Shown here piece by piece: positions 18,701-24,912 of a stretch of DNA of 64,000 nt. The stretch is from Bacteroidia bacterium. GTDB lineage: Bacteria > Bacteroidota > Bacteroidia > J057. Each line of letters starts with the position of its first letter. Positions within the stretch are counted from its first letter, which is position 1. The position numbers and the translations under genes are program-made. The notes under the pieces were generated by a model, which was given only the letters and a program-made list of their open reading frames with translations, did no database searches and was not told the origin of the DNA. The stretch covers positions 1 to 64,000 of the forward strand of contig JAUIGE010000005.1 of the NCBI GenBank assembly GCA_030430205.1. The letters are read 5' to 3'.

Positions 18701-20247
18701 GGCAGAAAGAGCGCGATCGGGAGCGAAGCAAACAAGGGGAAGACACCCGTCCGGTTCCTACAAGGCCTACGCCTCCGGTGGAGCAGGATAGCTCGCGACT
18801 CAAGATACTGAAAAACATTGCGCAGGAGATTGGCCGTATTGTCTTCAGTGTGAAAGACGTCAGTATTTCCCTTAACCAGCAATCCAATACCCTGCTGCCA
18901 GGCTATATGCCTCAATCCGACAACCTCGGGTTGGACTTCCGCTATGACCATCCCTATGACACTGCATTTGATGGTTCTCTTTTGATACCGCCAACCATGG
19001 GCTTTGTTTTTGGTAGCCAAAAGGATATCCGCCAGGAAGCCGCCGAGCAGGGATGGATCACCCGTGATACGACCCTATCCAACTTTTTTGCCCAAAACCT
19101 GAACCAGCAAATTTCTGCACGTACTTCGGTAGAGCTATTCAAAGGTTTCCGGGTAGACCTGGACGTGCAGCGGCAAAAGACGGAAAACTTCAGCGAACTC
19201 TTCCGGTGGGACCCGGACTCCCTGATGTATCTGAGTTCGGATGCCCTGATCAATGGCAGCTTCACCATGTCCTATCTTTTTGTGAATACCGCATTTGAGA
19301 AGAATGAAGATATTTCGCAGGCATTTTTAGATTTCTCCGAAAGCAGAAAAGCTATTTCCCGCCGCCTGGGGGACCGAAATCCTTATGTAGACAGCCTGGG
19401 ATTGGATAATGTAGCCTACAAAAACGGTTATTCCAGCCAGCACCAGGATGTGCTCTTGCCATCTCTGCTCGCTGCCTATTCTGTGTTAGATAGTTCCAAA
19501 GTCTCTTTGAATGCCTTTCCGGCTATTCCCCTTCCCAACTGGAATGTCAACTACAATGCGTTGAACAACCTTCCTTTTTTGAAGCGCTACCTCAATAGCC
19601 TGACCCTGCGTCATACCTACAGAGGGACATATTCTGTCAATTCCTACACCAATAACCTCAATGCCGATATAGACCGCTATGGGATAGTCTCCAATACTGA
19701 GGAAAAAAAGGATATCAATGGTAATTCCTTTCAGGACTTTTTCCCAAGCAATAACATTGAGATTGTACGGATACGCGAAGACTTCGCGCCATTTGTGGGC
19801 TTGCAGATGAACTTCAAAAACGGGATGACAGGCAGCGTAGACTATAAAAAAGGCCGTGACCTTGCATTCAGTACAGGCACCATGCAGCTTACCGAAACCC
19901 GTCGGGAGGATATTGCTGTGACGCTGGGCTATCGTGTAGATAAGCTGAATTGGAAATTCCGCTTCCTCGGAAAGGACTTCGACCTGCAAAATAGCGCCAA
20001 CGCTCAGTTCCGATTGACCATAGGTGATTCACAAACCCGTAACCGTACATTGGACTCCAACCAGCCGCAAATCCCCACACAGGGTAGCTTCAACCTGGTG
20101 GTCGAGCCGACCATCGACTATGTGCTCAACCAGCGCGTCAACCTGCAGTTGTTTTTCAAAACCAATGTGACGAAGCCATATACTTCGAATACTTTTAGGA
20201 CAGGCTTTACAAGTGGTGGATTTAAGCTGCGCTTTACGTTGAATTGA
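12742..20247 (+). CDS. sprA: SprA, giant outer-membrane translocon of the type IX secretion system
   Basis: The 2501-residue size and content match SprA (about 2400 residues in Flavobacterium), the 36-strand barrel through which T9SS cargo crosses the outer membrane. Recognisable parts are the N-terminal signal segment, long stretches of amphipathic strands with SLDRNRTDNP-type turns, repeated NFDQQ/NLNVNFDTKATF segments, and a C-terminal strand ending in FKLRFTLN. The start shown is TTG, which supplies a lysine for the signal peptide; an ATG at 12766 is the alternative. Two low-complexity insertions stand out: a Gly-rich run near residues 1674-1715 and an Arg/Glu-rich helix near 1975-2010. 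The partner Plug-like protein is at 59.3 kb, and many cargo proteins with sorting domains lie in the window. Confidence 0.95.
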   Translation: MSKSSIALMVSALALLFIGKSVADSFRNGTFRNSLFAFDMLDDTPPRGFQVDQDTSKKKNPNDRQGDATRQPYVSPLFLPNPSNFKTTFELEEDLSGYSIYERAGKVDVRGPSYITFDDYLKYRKENGIADYYKQQSLVESGEKRDGLVPTFELGEISDIFGGGTVEIRPNGFATLNFSLDRNRTDNPTMPLRTQRVTTFNFDQQIQLGVTGKIGNLMNLNVNFDTKATFDFENQLALKWKGQEDQILQAVEAGNVTLPLGNTLIQGRQNLFGLKTALKFGPVNITAVASTERGQASQICSQGGKGVQTPYEVEVARYDEYRHYFLGHYFRSRYEPAMANLPQVNSTVRINRIEVWINNARGATTANNRSALGFVDLGENERTSRDGGKGRLFNNIHTQNTGITLLDNDANDLYDKLQANPAIRDYRTAPGALTNEGLVEGLDYERVTNMKKLEQNEFNFDPQLGYISLNQKMVANQVLFVAFEYTLNGQVYQVGEFSQDVPSNGSCTNVLFLKMLKPASVKPIYLDPAGEERFYPAWDLMMKNIYNVGYGINQEGFFLDILYNSGSSDGKINYFPTGPLSNRLFLQTSELDRLTNNTAPNPDNIFDYIAGRTIIPDRGLVVFPVLEPFGDYLRRQLGNDQEAIRKYVFDPLYDGTQVDAIQLFPQLNKYTLEGYYSSAGGKDILLNTFNLQEGSVTVTANGQPLQEGRDYITDNFGGKITILREDLLVTNQEICVSYESASLYNVQSKSLLGGRAEYSPFESLNLGLTLLNLSQRPFTQKNNIGDEPFSNTLWGIDAAYRTESEWLTKMVDKLPLISTKQTSTFQGNLEFAQFRPGLPRQIQTDRDDSNIYLDDFEASKTTFLLQGLNTWKLAAFPENNPEVLDPSLTDMNEPLAKNFTRAKLAWYQIDQSFYFGTSFGGAGRPQIPDGDNRSNYTRQILPNEIFQQRSVPIGSGGQLTFDLFYIPDERGPYNYSTHVDPQSGKLLNPKDNWAGITRPISVNNDFEATNVEFLEFWMMDPFLDEPGHTGGKVMLNLGRVSEDILPDNSISLENGLPRSAQDTAIIDSTPWGRVPVCLPPNQTFSNNPDERIFQDVGLDGLSNANERSYFQFSFLMQMENILGANNPAYLALVEDPSSDDFIHFRDADYDVTTEGILKRYTKFNGLEGNSPPGQNAQSNGFVQIGSQEPDTEDINKNGNLSTSEEYFQYEIDLRPNRMLPGQNYIVDSVQSFTEINNVTIPVTWFQFRIPLAGPQAEAINNISNLKAVDFVRMFLTGFEDSVVLRMTEFQLVSTQWRTFKDKVALQDACPIIGPAGADTKFEIGSVSLEENSSKTPFNYILPPAIERQQLNGGTAGFVQNERSLAMVVQDLMPGDARGVFKTVSFDLRNFKRLKLWIHAEAIGDPFQANVVDSGDATVFIRMGIDNTENYYEYEMPITPSDPLGSPAMVTNVWPLSNELNMEIGLLAIAKAARNRDGFNRLDPYYYTDDLPPGHRITVVGTPNIGDVRNIMIGVRNPRPCDPFNPDDNIDIEVWLNELRVTNFDATPGWAARSNVSLSLADFAQIQGSISNKTPGFGGLDQKVSERSQENTLRYDVAGNFTLSKFFPTDWGVNLPLYVTYGEQRITPRYNPREPDILAKPLLESISDREVRDSVRQEFQDFTQNKSISLNNVRIGGAGGGGVGGGGGRGGKGGGLPGAGQQPGGKGGEGKGGGSGVPMPWSLSNFDFTYAYSDYFHRSAFIERLSRTNHRFTVNYRYNFQPVNIEPFKRWKRKNPLSTFNFNPVPSSFSMTLDGNRDFEERKMRAGSTFGGNIDPTFFKNFMLNRTYNLTWNMTKSLNLNLSATNMSRIDEVRGYWTNADSLERDSVGSVWENLLHVGRDVEKNHQNLINVGRNINYSHRIALSYQLPFSKYEWTNFISGNINYASSFTWDQAPENNPTLGATIANTQTIQATGRFDLKNLYKKVGPIDQMMQSIEKRERERERIRRQKERDRERSKQGEDTRPVPTRPTPPVEQDSSRLKILKNIAQEIGRIVFSVKDVSISLNQQSNTLLPGYMPQSDNLGLDFRYDHPYDTAFDGSLLIPPTMGFVFGSQKDIRQEAAEQGWITRDTTLSNFFAQNLNQQISARTSVELFKGFRVDLDVQRQKTENFSELFRWDPDSLMYLSSDALINGSFTMSYLFVNTAFEKNEDISQAFLDFSESRKAISRRLGDRNPYVDSLGLDNVAYKNGYSSQHQDVLLPSLLAAYSVLDSSKVSLNAFPAIPLPNWNVNYNALNNLPFLKRYLNSLTLRHTYRGTYSVNSYTNNLNADIDRYGIVSNTEEKKDINGNSFQDFFPSNNIEIVRIREDFAPFVGLQMNFKNGMTGSVDYKKGRDLAFSTGTMQLTETRREDIAVTLGYRVDKLNWKFRFLGKDFDLQNSANAQFRLTIGDSQTRNRTLDSNQPQIPTQGSFNLVVEPTIDYVLNQRVNLQLFFKTNVTKPYTSNTFRTGFTSGGFKLRFTLN

Positions 20248-20257
20248 TGAAGAATTA

Positions 20258-20306
20258 CAACGATTTTCGTTGGGAGATGTAGGGACGCATTATAATGCGT
20301 CCCTAC
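20258..20306. repeat. Palindromic intergenic repeat, copy A
   Basis: This 49-base unit is identical to copy B at 20337-20385. It ends in a perfect 28-base palindrome with half-site GTAGGGACGCATTA. Its position just after sprA would let it act as a terminator hairpin. Confidence 0.9.
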
Positions 20307-20336
20307 CAGGCAGTTGATCATCAATCAATTACCAAT

Positions 20337-20409
20337 CAACGATTTTCGTTGGGAGATGTAGGGACGCATTATAATGCGTCCCTACAGACTGATTGATTAT
20401 CAATCAATT
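20337..20409. repeat. Palindromic intergenic repeat, copy B with right flank
   Basis: The first 49 bases repeat copy A exactly. The 52 bases from 20358 to 20409 recur with four mismatches at 23654-23705, in the same orientation, on the far side of the accessory island. Confidence 0.9.
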
Positions 20410-20413
20410 TCAA

Positions 20414-20554
20414 ATGAAAAAGGAGGCCTTTTTTCCTTATATCAAGAAAGCCCGAAATGTGCTTCGGTACATTCAGGAACATTCCCCACTTTCACCTGTC
20501 TTAAGGCAGGTGAAGGTCGGGAGTGATTGGAAAATCTTCGATCTACTCAGGTAG
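20414..20554 (+). CDS. Small unrecognised protein (46 residues) in the DGR island
   Basis: An ATG-initiated frame encodes a basic, helical 46-residue peptide beginning MKKEAFFPYIKKARNVL and ending IFDLLR. It starts five bases after repeat copy B. The composition is protein-like, but I recognise no family, and the frame crosses two hairpins, so it may be a gene remnant. It could be the truncated N-terminus of something lost from the island. Confidence 0.35.
   Translation: MKKEAFFPYIKKARNVLRYIQEHSPLSPVLRQVKVGSDWKIFDLLR
20488..20517. repeat. Inverted repeat near the FGE-like tail
   Basis: TTCACCTG and CAGGTGAA arms flank a CTTAAG centre, giving a near-perfect 24-base palindrome that can be extended by three more pairs. 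A second hairpin, ATCTAC-tcag-GTAGAT, lies at 20541-20556. In DGRs a small stem-loop lies just downstream of the variable repeat, and on the minus strand these lie downstream of the FGE-like sequence. Confidence 0.5.
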
Positions 20555-20633
20555 ATGCAGGACGCCGGACGGGACGGAAGCTTGCACTGTGTCCTACTCC
20601 TTGAAGCATAACAGGCGGGCATGTTTCCGTAAG

Positions 20634-20777
20634 GGCGAGTCGAAAGCCGACATGGTTGTTGCGGTTGTCGTGGTTGTTGTTGTTGCGGTAGGCTACGCGA
20701 CAATTGCTGGCGTCGTTGTTCCAGCTGCCGCCGCGTATCACGCGGTGATCGCCCGATGGTCCGTCGCCACTGGTACA
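20634..20777 (-). other. DGR template/variable-repeat-like FGE (C-type lectin fold) tail
   Basis: Read on the minus strand, this stretch encodes the C-terminal core of formylglycine-generating-enzyme-like proteins: RVIRGGSWNN, then NCRVAYRNNNN, then HDNRNNHVGFRLA. Ten of about 35 codons are Asn (nine AAC, one AAT). This is the composition of DGR template repeats, where adenines mark sites that are randomised during copying. The upstream part of an FGE domain is absent: the frame starts at 20828 and nothing FGE-like precedes GPSGDHRV. It is therefore either a template repeat or the severed variable repeat of a lost target gene. The adjacent avd gene supports the DGR reading. Three codons differ from the plain Asn pattern (GAC, TAC, CAT), as expected if some adenines had been mutated. 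Confidence 0.75.
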
Positions 20778-21085
20778 CCCAACTGGACTGGATCCTGGAC
20801 AAATGTGAAAAACTGCCCCGGGCAGCACGATTCACCCTCGCAAGGCGCATGGCAGACGAGAGCATAGACATCATCGAGCTGATCGTGGAGGCCATCTATA
20901 CCCCCCAAAAGCAACGCCGCTACAAACTCAAAGCGATCAACATGAAGCTGGAAAAGCTGCGTATCTTCTTTCGCATCTGCCATGACAGGCAGTATATCTC
21001 TACCCAGCAGTACGCCTATATCTCCGAAAAGGTAAATGAGGCTGGCCGTATGGTAGGAGGCTGGATAAAAAGCCCATTTCTTTGA
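20756..21085 (+). CDS. avd: DGR accessory variability determinant (Avd-like four-helix bundle)
   Basis: The 109-residue product matches the bAvd/four-helix-bundle family in length and in signature segments: LDWILDKCEKLPRAARFTLARRM at the N-terminus (a W..P..E.FPR..RFTLG pattern in the family), IIELIVEAIY in helix 2, LEKLRIFFRICHD in helix 3, and the C-terminal EAGRMVGGWIKS. Avd pentamers bind the DGR reverse transcriptase and the template RNA and are needed for mutagenic retrohoming. The gene looks intact. Unusually, it starts inside the FGE-like repeat of the opposite strand, and no reverse transcriptase follows. It overlaps the 3' end of the NACHT gene tail to tail. Confidence 0.85.
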   Translation: MVRRHWYTQLDWILDKCEKLPRAARFTLARRMADESIDIIELIVEAIYTPQKQRRYKLKAINMKLEKLRIFFRICHDRQYISTQQYAYISEKVNEAGRMVGGWIKSPFL

Positions 21086-22080
21086 TTCTTTTTTGCATTA
21101 ATATCCAATGCCACCTCTCTGGAAAATCGCATGAGTTCCTTTTCGTATTTTTCTCTTCTTGCAAGCCCGACACGATTTGCTTCTCTCTCTATCCATTTAT
21201 TGATTAACTCAGCATAGATTTCGTGAGTATCCTGGAAATCTGCCTCACTTTCCAATAAATCATTCACATAGTTGAGCAGCATGGGCCTAACCATAAGGTT
21301 AGGGGAGCGTTGCACGATTTCATACGCTTTTGCACGTTTTTCCTTTTCTTTTCGTGGATAGCGTTTTTTCAGGTAAGCTTTGATTTCTTCATCGGTTAAA
21401 GGAGAAAGGTATAGGCGATTGAAAGTATGGTATCTCTCCTGTCCGTAATATTTTTGGAGCTTGGTCTCAAAAGGTTCTTCTTTTTGGGAAGTAAAAAATT
21501 GGGTTCTGCTAGTTATGACTACTTCTCTGAACTCCTTAACTGTCTCAATAATCTCGTCTATTCTTTTTTGATAATCCTCCACAGCTTTTTGGTCTTCATC
21601 AAAGGCATCCAAAAGCAATACCGTCCTCTTTTTGTCCTCAATTCCACTGATTTTTACCAATACTTCCGGATCGTTGAGGTGAAAGAAACGCATATCGTAT
21701 GCTGGACCGAATATCCTATCCTGCTTGATAAATTGCATATAGAGATTGATCAGGAAAGTAGTCTTTCCCATACCTGAATCTGCCAGAATCAGATAAAACC
21801 GATGGGCATCTTTTTCTTTGAAAGCTTCTTTCAGGAAAAAAGGAATAAGCGGTTGGCGGGCATGAATAATGCCTTTTTTGCCTGGCTCATCATATTGAGA
21901 AGGGGGAGTACTTTGGTAGTGAGTTTCTATAAAATGCTCGGTGGCTTGCTTGACTTCATATCGGTCAAAATAAGGAAATAGATCCCGTTCCAGTAGCTTT
22001 TTTTGTTGGAACTTATAAACGAGGCCTAAACCTTTCCAGAGATATTGGCCTGCTTTTTCGATGAGTCCTAATTCTACCAT
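21016..22080 (-). CDS. NACHT-type STAND NTPase, probably 3'-truncated
   Basis: From the ATG at 22080 the frame gives about 354 residues; an ATG at 22257 would extend it across the divergent neighbour's start. The NTPase core has a P-loop ADSGMGKTTFL, a Walker B VLLLDAFDED and a sensor segment VVITSRTQFF. A helical region with LSPLTDEEIKAYLKKRYP follows, typical of bacterial NACHT modules. STAND proteins are usually 800 residues or more with C-terminal sensor repeats. Here the product ends just after the NTPase in about 22 residues that are antisense to avd, so the sensor is missing. Some NACHT proteins are DGR targets with FGE-fold tails, and such a tail lies 240 bases further on, on the same strand. 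Loss or replacement of the middle part is a plausible history. Confidence 0.75.
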   Translation of the reverse strand: MVELGLIEKAGQYLWKGLGLVYKFQQKKLLERDLFPYFDRYEVKQATEHFIETHYQSTPPSQYDEPGKKGIIHARQPLIPFFLKEAFKEKDAHRFYLILADSGMGKTTFLINLYMQFIKQDRIFGPAYDMRFFHLNDPEVLVKISGIEDKKRTVLLLDAFDEDQKAVEDYQKRIDEIIETVKEFREVVITSRTQFFTSQKEEPFETKLQKYYGQERYHTFNRLYLSPLTDEEIKAYLKKRYPRKEKEKRAKAYEIVQRSPNLMVRPMLLNYVNDLLESEADFQDTHEIYAELINKWIEREANRVGLARREKYEKELMRFSREVALDINAKKNQRNGLFIQPPTIRPASFTFSEI

Positions 22081-22203
22081 GGGTCTGGTGGGATTTACTT
22101 TGGATTGAAGATAGGAATTCTTGCAGAAGGGAAAAAGGTGTGGGCTTATATCTTTTATATCCAGCCAAAACTCCCTATATTTATATAGATTTGGCTGAAT
22201 ATA

Positions 22204-23646
22204 ATGACAAAAAAGACAAAACTTATAGGAAGAATCAAGGAGCAAATGGTGCTTCATGAAGCGCTAGACTCTCCTGATGCCGAATTGATTTCCGTGGTTG
22301 GCAGGCGCCGGGTAGGAAAGACGTTTTTGATCAAAACGGTATATGAGGACCACATTTGCTTCGACCTGGCGGGGGTACGGGATGCGCCTATGAAGGAGCA
22401 AATACAGAACTTTAGCCTTCGATTCAACCGAATGGCTAAGCCAGAAAAACCTATAAAACCTCCCAAAAACTGGCTCGAAGTTTTTTACAAATTGATAGAC
22501 TACCTGGAGGCGAACAGAAGCGACAAAAAGCAAGTGGTGTTTTTTGATGAACTTCCGTGGTTGGCGACCAAGCGGTCCGGATTTCTCAGGGCTTTTGATG
22601 TTTTTTGGAATAGCTGGGCTGTTTATGAAAATATTGTGGTGGTGATTTGTGGATCAGCAGCTTCCTGGATGATCAAAAAGGTCGTCAATCATAAAGGAGG
22701 ATTACATAATCGCATTACGCGCCGTCTGGAACTCAAACCTTTCACACTGAGCGAAACAGCAGCTTATTTAACTCAAAGAAATGTCTTTCTGGATCACTAT
22801 CAAATGGCTCAGATATATATGGCCATGGGTGGGATTCCACATTATCTCAAAGAGATCAAGCCGGGATGGAGTGCTGCCAGGAGTATTGAAGAGGTTTGTT
22901 TTTCCAATACGGGTTTGTTAAAGGATGAATTTTCCCGTTTGTATCCTGCTTTGTTTGAAGATGCAGAGAATCATATCGCGATTATTCGCGCATTGGCCGG
23001 CAAGCAAAAAGGCTTGTTGAGAAGCGACATCATCCGTGCAACCCAATTGCCAAGTGGGGGAAGCATTTCCCTTGTTCTGGAAGAGTTGGAACAATCCGGA
23101 TTCATCGCGGCCTATTATCCTTTTGGCAAGAAGAAAAAGGGAAAGCTGTATCGTTTGACAGATGAATATTCTCTTTTCTATCTTAGGTTTATCGAAAATA
23201 AGGTACATGAAGGAGAGGAGGTCTGGCATGGATTGGGCCAAAGCCAGGAATACATAAGCTGGAGTGGATATGCTTTTGAGAATATTTGCCTGAAACATAT
23301 TCCCCAAATCAAAAAAGCATTGGGTATATCTGGTGTTTATTCTCAATCTGCTACTTTTTACAAAAAAGGAGATGCCGGGACTGCGGGTGCACAAATTGAT
23401 TTGTTAATTGACAGAAAGGATCATGTGATCAACCTGGTTGAAGTAAAATTTTACAATAAAAAATATGTACTTGATAAAGCCTCTGCCCAGCTATTAAGGG
23501 AAAGAGCTGGCATCTTTCAGGAAACTACACAGACCGCAAAACAGTTGTTTTGGACGCTGATCACGACTTTTGGAATGAATCAGAATGAGCATAGTTTGGG
23601 CCTGGTTCAGCAGATCCTGACTTTGGAGGATTTGTTTGGGGAGTGA
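22204..23646 (+). CDS. AAA+ ATPase with C-terminal DUF234 nuclease-like domain
   Basis: The 480-residue protein carries a P-loop GRRRVGKTFLI, a Walker B VVFFDELPW and the GSAASWM sensor found in the archaeal-type ATP-binding family. It also has a winged-helix segment, and a C-terminal DUF234 region with LIDRKDHVINLVEVKF, which resembles the D...ExK core of PD-(D/E)XK nucleases. Such genes are mobile and scattered, and some behave as defence or toxin modules; the function here is unknown. The gene is divergent from the NACHT gene with about 120 bases between their likely starts, and it is followed directly by the right-hand palindromic repeat. Confidence 0.85.
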   Translation: MTKKTKLIGRIKEQMVLHEALDSPDAELISVVGRRRVGKTFLIKTVYEDHICFDLAGVRDAPMKEQIQNFSLRFNRMAKPEKPIKPPKNWLEVFYKLIDYLEANRSDKKQVVFFDELPWLATKRSGFLRAFDVFWNSWAVYENIVVVICGSAASWMIKKVVNHKGGLHNRITRRLELKPFTLSETAAYLTQRNVFLDHYQMAQIYMAMGGIPHYLKEIKPGWSAARSIEEVCFSNTGLLKDEFSRLYPALFEDAENHIAIIRALAGKQKGLLRSDIIRATQLPSGGSISLVLEELEQSGFIAAYYPFGKKKKGKLYRLTDEYSLFYLRFIENKVHEGEEVWHGLGQSQEYISWSGYAFENICLKHIPQIKKALGISGVYSQSATFYKKGDAGTAGAQIDLLIDRKDHVINLVEVKFYNKKYVLDKASAQLLRERAGIFQETTQTAKQLFWTLITTFGMNQNEHSLGLVQQILTLEDLFGE

Positions 23647-23653
23647 AGAAAGC

Positions 23654-23705
23654 GTAGGGGCGCATGATAATGCATCCCTACAGACTAATTGATTATCAAT
23701 CAATT
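23654..23705. repeat. Palindromic intergenic repeat, copy C (right edge of island)
   Basis: The 52 bases match 20358-20409 at 48 positions. The copy lies 8 bases after the ATPase stop codon and supplies the last codons and stop of the convergent phosphatase gene. Confidence 0.85.
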
Positions 23706-24790
23706 AACATTTCCTGCTCCGCAGGTTCCACCAGTCCCTTCAGCCGCACCCACAGCCGTACCGGCTGGTGATCGGAATAGACAAAGTCTATATTCACCCC
23801 TTCCACCCGCAGCATCTCCACATTGGGAGATAAGAGGTAGAAGTCAATCAGGACACGGCTGGTCGTGTCGGCATCATAAGGCGCTTTGAGCGAGCGGTTG
23901 GTGGGGATGCCGGGGTCGTAGGCCCACTGCCAGCCTTCGGCTGGGTAGATGGCCGGCACTTCGATGGCCGGCGCGGCCTTGCCCATAAAGCCGGGAAAGC
24001 CCGGCGCACGCTGGTTCCAATCGCCGCCGACGATGACGTAATTGCCTTTTTCGTACTCAGCAAGCAAAGCCTGCGTCATTTGCTGCATTTGCGCTTTGCG
24101 GAGACCGCCGTCATCGTAGGCGGAGTTGTGGGTGTTGATGAGCACGAGGTCCTGCCCGTTGGGCAGGGGAAAGCGCGTCAGCAGGAAGCAGCGGTCGAGG
24201 AAGAAGAGGTAATTGGGGAAATTGTAATTTCCCTCGAAGGCGTAGCGGGTCGCCTCGGCGGGCTTGTAGCGACTGTAAGTCGCGAGACCGGAAAGCACCC
24301 CGCCCAGCGGATTGGTAAAGGGAACAGGCACAAAGCCCACATCATAATTTTTGCCGAAGGCGTAGGAATAGCCGTCGAGGATTTCCTCGAAAGCCTTTAA
24401 CTGATCTATATTGTAACTTCTGGCAGAAGATTGATCTACTTCCTGCAGGAAGAAAAAGTCTGTCTCCGGGCGATAACGCGCAAGGATTTGCTTGATGCCG
24501 GTGAGGTTTTTTTCGACAATCATGCGATCCATGTGTACATGCTCGCCTCCGTCGTAGAAGAAATCGGATTCTTCTCCCAAACCGGCAAAGCCGATATTCC
24601 AGTCAAAAAGCGAAAAGCTGTCTTTTTCTATCGTCAGCAGCGGGCTACCCGCATCGGTGATGATGCTGGCTTCCTGAGGTTCAGGAAGATAGTCGGTGGC
24701 CCAGGCATAGGCGATAACGCCGATGACGTAGAGCAGAGCCAGAACCAAAAGCGCAAGCAACCAACGGGCAATTCGTTTAACGACTTTCAT
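23696..24790 (-). CDS. Endonuclease/exonuclease/phosphatase (EEP) family protein, membrane-anchored
   Basis: From the ATG at 24790 the product has an N-terminal membrane anchor (WLLALLVLALLYVIGVI) and an EEP fold outside the cytoplasm. Catalytic landmarks are FDWNIGF, FLQEVD, INTHNSAYDDGG, GGDWNQR and SDHQPV. EEP enzymes cleave phosphodiesters in nucleic acids, inositol lipids or sphingomyelin; the substrate here cannot be told. The gene is GC-rich relative to the island on its left. Its stop codon lies inside repeat copy C, so insertion of the repeat may have reshaped the C-terminus. Confidence 0.88.
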   Translation of the reverse strand: MKVVKRIARWLLALLVLALLYVIGVIAYAWATDYLPEPQEASIITDAGSPLLTIEKDSFSLFDWNIGFAGLGEESDFFYDGGEHVHMDRMIVEKNLTGIKQILARYRPETDFFFLQEVDQSSARSYNIDQLKAFEEILDGYSYAFGKNYDVGFVPVPFTNPLGGVLSGLATYSRYKPAEATRYAFEGNYNFPNYLFFLDRCFLLTRFPLPNGQDLVLINTHNSAYDDGGLRKAQMQQMTQALLAEYEKGNYVIVGGDWNQRAPGFPGFMGKAAPAIEVPAIYPAEGWQWAYDPGIPTNRSLKAPYDADTTSRVLIDFYLLSPNVEMLRVEGVNIDFVYSDHQPVRLWVRLKGLVEPAEQEMLID

Positions 24791-24912
24791 ATTGTGCAGC
24801 AATTTGAACCCAATTTCAAATTATTTCGAACCATTTCAAACCATTTGATGCGGAAGAGTGGACGCAGATAACATCAATTTTTTTGTTGAAGGTGTTATTC
24901 TGTTGGAGCAAT

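Noticed and set aside
17881-19020. 379-codon minus-strand frame inside sprA
   Set aside because: It is a by-product of codon bias in sprA; the translation is low in structure and matches nothing recognisable.
20523-20867. Plus-strand frame rich in Val and Ala opposite the FGE-like repeat
   Set aside because: The valine run is simply the complement of the AAC codons on the minus strand.
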